The notes below the pieces were generated by a model. It was not told the origin of the DNA. It saw nothing but the letters and a program-made list of their open reading frames with translations, and did no database searches. A program made the translations under genes and the position numbers. This document shows, one piece after another, positions 40,979 through 48,369 of a DNA stretch of 64,000 bases. The stretch is from M3007 sp964484205 (GTDB lineage: Bacteria > Bacteroidota > Bacteroidia > Chitinophagales > Saprospiraceae), in NCBI GenBank assembly GCA_964484205.1, contig CAZAEZ010000028.1, forward strand, positions 10,839 to 74,838. Direction: 5' to 3'. Numbering within the stretch: position 1 is the first letter of the stretch; each line of letters begins with the position of its first letter.

Positions 40979-43900
40979 TCACTGTTTAGAATACTTTTTA
41001 GCAAACCTATCGTATAGTTTCAAATATTCGTTCGCGTTCCCCTCCCGGTCAAAAATAGCCTCCCAGGTATTCAGCGGCTCCCAGATGCAGGTACCCTTGC
41101 CCCGGCCACCGGGAATGTCAAACACAATTTTGTGCACCTCCTCCTTCCGGGCGGAATATTCCACCAGGATCACATCCTTGTCGTAGCGGCGCACCAGGTC
41201 GTTCAGGTTGTCGCGCAAATCGTCGAGCGTGCCGTGCCATTTCGGGTAGTACGATTCGCCGATCACATCGAAGTGCACGCCGCGCCGGATCATGTGATCA
41301 ATAAAAAACACCGACTCGTCGTGCTGGCCGCCCAGGGCCACGTGCAGCATCATTTGAATGGTCGGGTCGACGGCTTTCACGGCGGCCGTACCGGCGTTGA
41401 GCAGTTGGGCCAGGCTATCGAGGTGTTGAACACTGCCTTCCGGCCAGACGATGCCGTGGTTGATCTCGTTGCCGATCTGCACCATGTCGGGCGTTGTGCC
41501 CTGCGCTTTGAGCTGTTTCATTACATCGTAGGTGTAATCGTAGAGCGCTTTTTTCAGTTCCGGAAAGGCCAGCCCCTCCCAGGCTTTGGGTTTGAATTGT
41601 TTGCCCGGGTCGGCCCAGTAGTCGCTGTAATGGAAATCGAGCAGGAGTTTCATGCCCGCAGCTTTTACGCGTTTGGCCATTGCCAGGGTGTGCGCCAGGT
41701 CGCAAAATCCGTCGTTGGGGGAGTAGCCGTTTTCGAGGGCCGGATTGTGAAAAATACGCAGACGGACGTAGTTGAAACCGTGCGCTTTCAGCAATTCAAC
41801 GGCGTCTTTTTCCACCCCATTTTCTTTGAACCTGATGCCGCGCGCCTCCAATTGGGGTAAAAAGGAAATATCCGCTCCGATCATTTTATCCACCGGCCGG
41901 GCTTTGGCGGCTTCGCCTTTCAGCCGGTACGTGTCGTCGATCGTTACGGAAGCGGCGCTGCCCGGGCCAACGGTCACGATATCCGTTGAGCCGGTCCACA
42001 AATTGGGCGACCGGGCTTCAAATTTGATCATACCGGGTTCTGTTCCGGCCTGGATCAGCACCTGGCAATGCCCGTTGAACAGGCTGCGCTGCCAGGCGCC
42101 ATCGGCGCAAATATCCGGTTCGTGGCAGGAAGGGTCGCCGTTGCCCACCCCGATGATTTTTCCGTCACCTTCGATGTGAAACGTAAGCAGGTTGTTGGCA
42201 TTGGGCACTACCCTGCCCTCCCGGTCAAACACGGAAACGTTGACCACCGCCACATCACTTCCATCCGCCAGCAAGGTGGTTTTGTAGGGGGTGAGGGAAA
42301 TTTCCGTCGGTACGCCGGTCGTTTCAACCTTGGTTTCAAACTGCCGCCCGTTTTTGGTGGCCACTGCTTTCAGGGTTCCCGGCTGGTAATTGACCGTCCA
42401 CTTCAGATGGCTGTTGCGCGGCATTTGTTTTTCACCCAAACTTTTGTCATTCAGGAACAATTCCACCGCATCGGCATTGCTGTTGACCCACACCTCGATG
42501 GGCTCGTTCCGCTTATCCTGCCAGTTCCAATGCGGCGAAATATGCAGCACGTCCTTGCCGGTCCACCACGACTGGTAGTAGTAATACAGGTTTTTGGGAA
42601 AACCGCACATGTCCATGATCCCGAAATGCGAATTGATGTTCGGCCATTCGAAGGGGGTAGGTTCGCCGCGGTAGTCCAGTCCGGTCCAGACAAACCCGCC
42701 GAGCCAGAAGTCGTTTTCGGCAGCCAGCGGCCACCAGGTTTCGGCGGTGCTGGCCCACCAGGGCGCCGTGATATCCTGGTCGGGCAGGTAGCCGCGGATG
42801 CTGTCTTTTTCGTACATGCCCCTGGAAGTCACGGTGCTGCCCATTTCGGTGCCGATGATGGGCTGCCCGGGGTGGTCGCGGTGGTAGTCGGCTACGCCAA
42901 ACTGCCGGTAGTTGAAACTCCGGACGGGGATAACCTCGTTCACGCCGTTAAACACGTTGGCCACATCGGCGGCGTACGTGCAGGTGCGTGTTGGGTCGAG
43001 TTCGCGTTGTTTTTTGATAAAGGTTTTGGCGATACGTTTGCCGGTTTCGGTGGTATGGATCCAGCCTTCCTCGTTGCCGATGCACCACATGAACACGCAG
43101 GTACGGCTGCGGTCGCGCCGAAGCAGGCGTTCGAATTGGTCCATGTATTCGGCGCCGCTGTTGAGCAGGCGTTGTTCGTCCATGACCAGCATGCCGAGGC
43201 TGTCGCAGGCATCGAGCAGTTCGGGCGTCGGGGCGTTGTGGCTACTGCGGTAGGCGTTCACGCCCAGGTTTTTAAGCAGGCGGATGCGGTAGTACTGGAG
43301 ATAATCGGGCAAGGCACTGCCGACACCGGCGTGGTCCTGGTGGCAGTTTACGCCGTAGAGTTTTACGTGTTTGCCGTTTAGAAATACGCCGTTGGTTTTC
43401 ACTTCCACGGTGCGGAACCCGAAGCGCAACACCTGTTTGTCCATCAAAATTCCACCGGCGCGGATTTCCACGTGGATACGGTAGAGGTAAGGATCGTCCA
43501 GGTTCCAGCGCCGGGGATTTTCCACCGACAGCGTGGAAACAGCCGTTTTTGAGGCGTTGATGCCCAACGACAGCGGTTGCGGTTTGGCCCGGGCGACCGT
43601 TTTCCCATGGCGGTCGGTCAGGTACACCTCAACGGTGCGATCAGCAGGGACGTCGCCCTGGTTTTTCACGGTGGTTTCAACGGTCAGGGCGGCATTGGAT
43701 GGCTGAAGCACGGCATGGGCGAAAATGCCGTCGTGTGCGATATGGATTGGGTTAAAAACATTGAGCCAAACGTGCCGGTAGATACCCGCGCCTTCGTAAA
43801 ACCAGCCTTCGTACTGCGTGGCATCCGCGCGCACAACCACAACGTTTTCAGCGCCATAGCGCAAAAAGTCCGTGATATCATAGGCGACACCGATGTACCC

Positions 43901-44383
43901 ACTTTTGTTGTTGCCCAGGTAAAAACCGTTGACCCAAAATTCGGCATCGCGAAACACGCCGTCGAACTGAATTTCAAACCGTTTGCCCAAATCGGCCTCC
44001 GCCACCTGGAAATGTTTCCGGTACCAGCCGATGCTGGTCGCCGGGTAATTTCCGCCCACCGGTTTGTAACCGTGTGCCATCACATTGAAAGCCGGATCGT
44101 ACACAAAGGGCAGTTCAACGGCCCAGTCGTGCGGCAGGTTGAGCGTACGCCACAGGCTGTCGTTGAACTTCGGGTCGATGGCGGTACCGGCTGCGCCGCC
44201 CGATTTTGAAAAAACGGTTGCCAGGCTGTAGTTGAAATCTTTTTCCGGATTTTGGGCATGGCCGAAACTGAATTTCCAGCCGGTGTCAAAATTAGTATGG
44301 GTTCTGGGAGCATTTGATTGGCTCCAGATTTGTCCGGGATTAAAGAAAAGTAGTAAAGCGAAAATTCGGCTTAGGTAATTCAT
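40979..44383 (-). CDS. GH2 beta-galactosidase-like / GH53 endo-galactanase fusion
   Basis: 1,134 residues with a signal peptide (to about residue 21). Residues about 25-640 form a GH2 enzyme: sugar-binding domain (SIGWYRKHFQV, FRDAEFWVNGFYLGNN), Ig-like domain, and TIM barrel with acid/base Glu at about 436 (CIGNEEGW) and nucleophile Glu at about 513 (IIGTEMGS). A C-terminal Ig-like part (about 660-830) joins it to GH53 (about 833-1134), with acid/base Glu in VQIGNEINHG (about 973) and nucleophile Glu in VILVEYSARK (about 1075). GH53 cuts beta-1,4-galactan chains and GH2 beta-galactosidases trim galactose, so one exported enzyme could do both steps. No T9SS domain is visible at the end. Confidence 0.88.
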   Translation of the reverse strand: MNYLSRIFALLLFFNPGQIWSQSNAPRTHTNFDTGWKFSFGHAQNPEKDFNYSLATVFSKSGGAAGTAIDPKFNDSLWRTLNLPHDWAVELPFVYDPAFNVMAHGYKPVGGNYPATSIGWYRKHFQVAEADLGKRFEIQFDGVFRDAEFWVNGFYLGNNKSGYIGVAYDITDFLRYGAENVVVVRADATQYEGWFYEGAGIYRHVWLNVFNPIHIAHDGIFAHAVLQPSNAALTVETTVKNQGDVPADRTVEVYLTDRHGKTVARAKPQPLSLGINASKTAVSTLSVENPRRWNLDDPYLYRIHVEIRAGGILMDKQVLRFGFRTVEVKTNGVFLNGKHVKLYGVNCHQDHAGVGSALPDYLQYYRIRLLKNLGVNAYRSSHNAPTPELLDACDSLGMLVMDEQRLLNSGAEYMDQFERLLRRDRSRTCVFMWCIGNEEGWIHTTETGKRIAKTFIKKQRELDPTRTCTYAADVANVFNGVNEVIPVRSFNYRQFGVADYHRDHPGQPIIGTEMGSTVTSRGMYEKDSIRGYLPDQDITAPWWASTAETWWPLAAENDFWLGGFVWTGLDYRGEPTPFEWPNINSHFGIMDMCGFPKNLYYYYQSWWTGKDVLHISPHWNWQDKRNEPIEVWVNSNADAVELFLNDKSLGEKQMPRNSHLKWTVNYQPGTLKAVATKNGRQFETKVETTGVPTEISLTPYKTTLLADGSDVAVVNVSVFDREGRVVPNANNLLTFHIEGDGKIIGVGNGDPSCHEPDICADGAWQRSLFNGHCQVLIQAGTEPGMIKFEARSPNLWTGSTDIVTVGPGSAASVTIDDTYRLKGEAAKARPVDKMIGADISFLPQLEARGIRFKENGVEKDAVELLKAHGFNYVRLRIFHNPALENGYSPNDGFCDLAHTLAMAKRVKAAGMKLLLDFHYSDYWADPGKQFKPKAWEGLAFPELKKALYDYTYDVMKQLKAQGTTPDMVQIGNEINHGIVWPEGSVQHLDSLAQLLNAGTAAVKAVDPTIQMMLHVALGGQHDESVFFIDHMIRRGVHFDVIGESYYPKWHGTLDDLRDNLNDLVRRYDKDVILVEYSARKEEVHKIVFDIPGGRGKGTCIWEPLNTWEAIFDREGNANEYLKLYDRFAKKYSKQ

Positions 44384-44419
44384 GATTTGATGTTGTTGTT
44401 TGGCATAAAAGTAAGTCCA

Positions 44420-45550
44420 TCACCGTTCAAACAAATTCAAATACTCGCGGAACACGAACACGCGGTTGCGCCGGTAGCCGGTCTGTTCCTGGAGGATGCC
44501 CAGGCGGACAAAGTCGTCAATCAGTTTATAGGAGGACACCAACGACACCCCGGCATGTGCCGCCACCTCATCTGCACGGATGATCGGATTGGAGAAAAGC
44601 CGGTCCAGTAAGAGCCGGGCATTGGGCAGCCTGCGCCCGAGTGTAGTTAGCCGTTTGGTTTCGCAATCTTTTTTTAAGTCCGTAATTGATCGCAGCGCAA
44701 CAATGGCTGTTTCACAGGTTTCTATCGTTCCCACCAGAAAGAAACGAAACCAGGGACGAATGTCATTTTGCATACGCACCCGCGTCAGGTGGTCGTAATA
44801 ATGCGCTTTGTTCCGCTCGATAAAATCGGAAATGTAAAATGCCGGCTGTTGCAACATCGAAACGGAAATTAGATATAGCGGAATCATCAACCTGCCGATA
44901 CGGCCATTGCCATCAAGAAAGGGATGTATAGTTTCAAACTGGTAATGCGCAAGGGCGATTTTAAGCAGATGGGGCAGCTGCGTATTTTCACTATGCAGGA
45001 AGTTTTCAAGGTCTCCCATAAGGGCCTCTATTTCTGTCCAGGGAGGCGGCACAATGGCTGCATCCATAGGTGTTGCTCCGCCAATCCAGTTCTGGCTCCG
45101 ACGAAATTCGCCCGGCGCCTTACGCTCACCTCGTACACCTTGCAATAAAACAGCGTGCGCTTTTTTAATCATCCGGCTGGACAGGGGCAAGGATGGCAGC
45201 AATCGCAGACATACGTTCATAGCTTCGATATAATCATTCACCTCCTGCCAATCGTCCCGACGTTCGGGCGCAATATCTTCTGCGTTCAGCAAGGCTTCCT
45301 CAACAGAGGTTTGCGTTCCCTCGATGCGACTGGATAAAGTTGCCTCCTTTGCAACGAACAGGCGGATAAACTGACCTATATCGGGTGCCAATTCTGACCA
45401 CGTGTTCAATTCGCCCATTTTCAGGTTGGCCTTTTCCAAAAGCGGGAGCATAGCACTGTCGTCAAAGGCGTAGCTGCGGTTTATTTTTTCCGGGAAAAAT
45501 GCCTGATAACCAGTATTTAGACGAAAAGTGCCTGCTTGAAAGGAATTCAT
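44420..45550 (-). CDS. Fic-domain protein with N-terminal inhibitory motif and C-terminal winged helix
   Basis: 376 residues. The N-terminal Fic_N-like part (about 35-100) contains SSRIEGT, matching the inhibitory (S/T)xxxE(G/N) motif of class II Fic proteins. The catalytic motif HPFLDGNGRIGR follows at about residue 205-216. The C-terminus (about 315-376) is a winged helix (AGVSLVSSYKLIDDFVRLGI, GYRRNRVFVFREYL). Fic enzymes transfer AMP or other nucleotides to protein hydroxyls, and the inhibitory helix keeps them off. A perfect 11-bp inverted repeat just before its start suggests that the winged helix regulates its own promoter. The gene is monocistronic between the GH2-GH53 gene and the lyase gene. 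Confidence 0.9.
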   Translation of the reverse strand: MNSFQAGTFRLNTGYQAFFPEKINRSYAFDDSAMLPLLEKANLKMGELNTWSELAPDIGQFIRLFVAKEATLSSRIEGTQTSVEEALLNAEDIAPERRDDWQEVNDYIEAMNVCLRLLPSLPLSSRMIKKAHAVLLQGVRGERKAPGEFRRSQNWIGGATPMDAAIVPPPWTEIEALMGDLENFLHSENTQLPHLLKIALAHYQFETIHPFLDGNGRIGRLMIPLYLISVSMLQQPAFYISDFIERNKAHYYDHLTRVRMQNDIRPWFRFFLVGTIETCETAIVALRSITDLKKDCETKRLTTLGRRLPNARLLLDRLFSNPIIRADEVAAHAGVSLVSSYKLIDDFVRLGILQEQTGYRRNRVFVFREYLNLFER

Positions 45551-45565
45551 TTAATTATTTTTCAT

Positions 45566-45598
45566 CAAAGTTAAATAAAGAATTCCATATTTAACTTT
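45566..45598 (-). promoter_or_regulatory. Promoter and operator-like palindrome before the Fic gene
   Basis: AAAGTTAAATA (45567-45577) and its exact complement (45588-45598) form an 11-bp inverted repeat with a 10-base centre. The reverse strand here reads TAACTTTG (45566-45573), an exact -7 box inside one arm. A protein bound to the repeat would block this promoter; the Fic protein's winged helix is the obvious candidate. A looser half-site (AAACTTAAATAAG) follows at about 45607. Confidence 0.55.
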
Positions 45599-45696
45599 AG
45601 CAGCGCTAAACTTAAATAAGAAAATCTATAGTCAAACTTTCTTTATATCATCAAATGAAACTGGAGTTGATGGTGGAAAAGCGGTACAAATGATGC

Positions 45697-47079
45697 TTAC
45701 AACCGCTCAAACCGCGCCTGAAAAAAGCGCAGGTACTTCGGTTCGTACACCATGTCGAGCCCTTTGATCCGCTTGCGGCGGTGCAGCACCGCGTTGGCCG
45801 ATTCGGCCACGACGTCCATGTGCGCCTGCGTGTACACCCGGCGCGGGATGGTGAAGCGCACCAGTTCCAGTTTGGGGTAATAATGGTCGCCATCGGGTTT
45901 CCGCCCCGCCGACACGATCCCGCGTTCCATGGTGCGCACCCCGGAATCGAGGTAAATTTCGGCAGCCAGGGTTTGCGCCGGGAATTTGTCCTGCGGCAGA
46001 TGCGGCAGAAAGCGCTTGGCATCCACAAAAACGCCGTGGCCCCCAATGGGCCGCACCAGTGGAATATCAAACTGTTCCATGCGATGCCCCAGGTATTCCA
46101 CCTGCCCGACGCGGGCATGAATGTGGTTGTCGTCCAGGCTTTCCTCAATCCCGATAGCCATGGCCTCCATATCGCGGCCAGCCATACCGCCGTAGGTATG
46201 CAGGCCTTCATACACCACCACCAGGTTTCGGGCGTCTTCGTACACATCCCATTCATTGGTTGCCAGGAAACCGCCGATATTGACCAGGGCATCTTTTTTA
46301 GCGCTCATGGTGGCGCCGTCGGTATACGAGCAGATCGCTTTTACGATTTGCCGGATGCTCATTTTGGCGTAGCCGGGTTCACGCTGTTGAATAAAATAAG
46401 CATTTTCGGCCACGCGGGTCATGTCATGGATGATCCGGATGCCATGCTGGCGGGTGAAGTTCCAGAGTTCGCGCAGGTTGGCCAGGCTGATGGGCTGGCC
46501 GCCGGCCATGTTTACATTGGTGGCGATGCATACGTAGGGGATTTTTTCCGGGCCGTGCTTTGCCACCAGTTTTTCCAGCTTGTTGAGGTCGACATTGCCC
46601 TTGAAGGGATGTTCGTTTTGCGGGTCGTGGGCTTCGTCGATGATGATATCGGCAAAGCTGCCGCCGGCCAGTTCCTGATGGAGCCGGGTGGTGGTGAAGT
46701 ACATGTTGCCGGGAATAATATCGCCGGGTTTTATCAGAATTTTGGACAGTAGGTTTTCAGCGCCTCTGCCCTGGTGTGTCGGCACGAGGTATTTGTACCC
46801 GTAATATTCCTGCACCGCATGTTCGAGCCGGTAAAAATTCCGGCTTCCGGCATAGGATTCATCGCCTAGCATCATGCCTGCCCATTGCCGGTCGCTCATC
46901 GCCGAGGTGCCGCTATCCGTCAACAGGTCAATGTACACGTCTTTGGATGGGAGCAGGAACGTGTTGAACCCGGCTTCCCGGATCGCTTTGAGGCGTTGTG
47001 CGCGGGTGGTCATGCGGAGCAATTCCACCATTTTCATTTTATAGGGTTCAGCCCAGGAACGGTGATATGTTGTTGCCAT
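45697..47079 (-). CDS. tpl: Tyrosine phenol-lyase
   Basis: 460 residues of the beta-eliminating lyase family (PLP, fold type I). It splits L-tyrosine into phenol, pyruvate and ammonia, reversibly. Seen: DLLTDSGTSAMSDRQWAGMM, VPTHQGRGAENLLSKIL, NMYFTTTRLHQELAGGSFAD, the PLP lysine in MSAKKDALVNIGG, and GVRTMERGIVSAGR. In that last segment the Arg corresponds to the phenol-binding Arg381 of the Citrobacter enzyme, and tryptophanase has a different residue there; this is why tyrosine phenol-lyase is preferred to tryptophanase. Length fits. It is divergent from the LysE-family exporter gene, with 152 bases between the start codons. Confidence 0.88.
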   Translation of the reverse strand: MATTYHRSWAEPYKMKMVELLRMTTRAQRLKAIREAGFNTFLLPSKDVYIDLLTDSGTSAMSDRQWAGMMLGDESYAGSRNFYRLEHAVQEYYGYKYLVPTHQGRGAENLLSKILIKPGDIIPGNMYFTTTRLHQELAGGSFADIIIDEAHDPQNEHPFKGNVDLNKLEKLVAKHGPEKIPYVCIATNVNMAGGQPISLANLRELWNFTRQHGIRIIHDMTRVAENAYFIQQREPGYAKMSIRQIVKAICSYTDGATMSAKKDALVNIGGFLATNEWDVYEDARNLVVVYEGLHTYGGMAGRDMEAMAIGIEESLDDNHIHARVGQVEYLGHRMEQFDIPLVRPIGGHGVFVDAKRFLPHLPQDKFPAQTLAAEIYLDSGVRTMERGIVSAGRKPDGDHYYPKLELVRFTIPRRVYTQAHMDVVAESANAVLHRRKRIKGLDMVYEPKYLRFFQARFERL

Positions 47080-47231
47080 AGTTGTAAAAACTGTTTGCGT
47101 GCAGGGTGCAAGACTAGGGCATGCGGACTAGTTTCAGGAGGATGAACATTAGCGGCGGAAATAATTGTGATCAGCTTTCACAATGGCGTAACACAGCAAC
47201 CGGTAATTTCGCTTATCCTTGCTGCCGCAAT

Positions 47232-47879
47232 ATGCCAGTCCATAAACAGCTCTTTTTTCTACTTCGCACCGTGGGGATGGGCCTTGGAGTTTCTTTTGCC
47301 GGATCAATCGGCCCGAGTGCGATCAACCTGACGGTAATGCAAGTCAGTGTGGAAACCGGAGTGCAGCAGGCCGGATGGTTCGTACTCGGAATGATCCTTA
47401 CGGAACTGATCTTTATCCGGGCTTCCCTGGGAGGGCTCCGCAAGTTGCTGTTGCATACCAATATCCGGCGGGCGCTGGAACGGCTTATCCTGATTTTATT
47501 TGTGGTGTTGGCCGCCATCAGTTTTTACGCAGCGTTTCGGGAGGTGCAACGCAGCAGCACATTCAGCCCGGATACGGCCGGGAATGGATTTTTCCTGGGC
47601 ATTTTGTTTCGACTACTCAACCCGTCCATGATCCCGTACTGGATCGGTGTCAATGCCGGTCTGATGGCGCGGGAACTGTTGCCGCCTACACCTGCACACT
47701 TCAACGCCTATGCGGTGGGTTGCGCCCTTGGCACGCTGGTCGCGCTGGGGTTGTATGTGTTGGGCGGCGCCCAATTGACGGCATTTTTTGCCGGCTACCG
47801 CCAATTGCTGGACCTGGGCATCGGTTGTTTTTTCCTGGCTGCCGCTGCCTGGATGGCCATTCAAAGCCGGGACAAGTAA
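47232..47879 (+). CDS. LysE-family transporter
   Basis: 215 residues from the ATG at 47232, chosen over an upstream frame extension because the membrane protein starts here (QLFFLLRTVGMGLGVSFAGS). The sequence has the LysE/RhtB pattern: the first helix with GPSAINLTVMQVSVETGVQQ (usually GP....N....G...G), QAGWFVLGMILTELIFIRAS, helix SFYAAFREV, LLNPSMIPYWIGVNAGLMAR and two closing helices. LysE proteins export amino acids or similar small molecules from the cytosol. It is divergent from tyrosine phenol-lyase, which suggests but does not prove a link to aromatic amino acids. It ends beside a tiny convergent membrane gene. Confidence 0.78.
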   Translation: MPVHKQLFFLLRTVGMGLGVSFAGSIGPSAINLTVMQVSVETGVQQAGWFVLGMILTELIFIRASLGGLRKLLLHTNIRRALERLILILFVVLAAISFYAAFREVQRSSTFSPDTAGNGFFLGILFRLLNPSMIPYWIGVNAGLMARELLPPTPAHFNAYAVGCALGTLVALGLYVLGGAQLTAFFAGYRQLLDLGIGCFFLAAAAWMAIQSRDK

Positions 47880-47880
47880 G

Positions 47881-48006
47881 CTATTTCAAAAATTCGCGTA
47901 TCCGCTTGACGGTTTCTTTCGGCATAAAAAGCACGCCGTGCAAGACGCCGATAACATAGCCGCATATTCCGGACAGCAGAATGAGCAGGAGCATATAAAA
48001 GGACAT
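47881..48006 (-). CDS. Possible 41-aa membrane micro-protein
   Basis: A short open frame (41 residues) with a hydrophobic helix, MLLLILLSGICGYVIGVLHG, and a basic amphipathic tail (KETVKRIREFLK). The shape (one helix, charged tail) is that of real small membrane proteins of Bacteroidota. It converges with the lysE-like gene, 1 base from its stop codon. I know no family for it, and a chance frame of this length is possible. Confidence 0.4.
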   Translation of the reverse strand: MSFYMLLLILLSGICGYVIGVLHGVLFMPKETVKRIREFLK

Positions 48007-48369
48007 AGCGCTGATTTTTTTTCTGGTAAAAAGTTGCACAAAAAATAAGGTTCATTTCGGGGAGCACCGGGGAATGTATAATCTTGGTCAAAACATGCAA
48101 AAAATTATGACAAAGTGCTGTATAAATTCTCATTTTATAATTTTCTCCTGATATTCGCCCCCGGAACAAGCGCCACCACGATTTCACACGATTGTTCTGT
48201 CCTCACCTGTTACCGCCAAATTAGTTGTTGTGTTTTTTTTACAAACACCTCTTCCCTGTTGATTTGTTATTTTTAATTGCTTCCCCAAGCCATCTGATTT
48301 TTTGGTAAGGCGCGACTGGCGTGAGACTGCTAACGTTGTTTGAAAATCACCAACTTAATTTTAACTTGT
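48007..48369. other. Upstream region of the susCDE set, no gene seen
   Basis: 363 bases before susC. I see no supported gene, no clear palindrome and no exact TTTG/TAnnTTTG pair; the sequence is A/T-rich with T-runs (TTGTTATTTTTAATTG near 48264). A long leader would fit post-transcriptional control, as is common for susC genes, but nothing specific is visible. Confidence 0.4.

Noticed and set aside
42068..43381. 437-aa + frame inside the GH2-GH53 gene
   Set aside because: Antisense to catalytic GH2 sequence; no recognisable domain or start context.
45697..47079. Tryptophanase as the product
   Set aside because: The GVRTMERGIVSAGR segment with the phenol-binding Arg and the NMYFTTTRLHQE segment match tyrosine phenol-lyase better.
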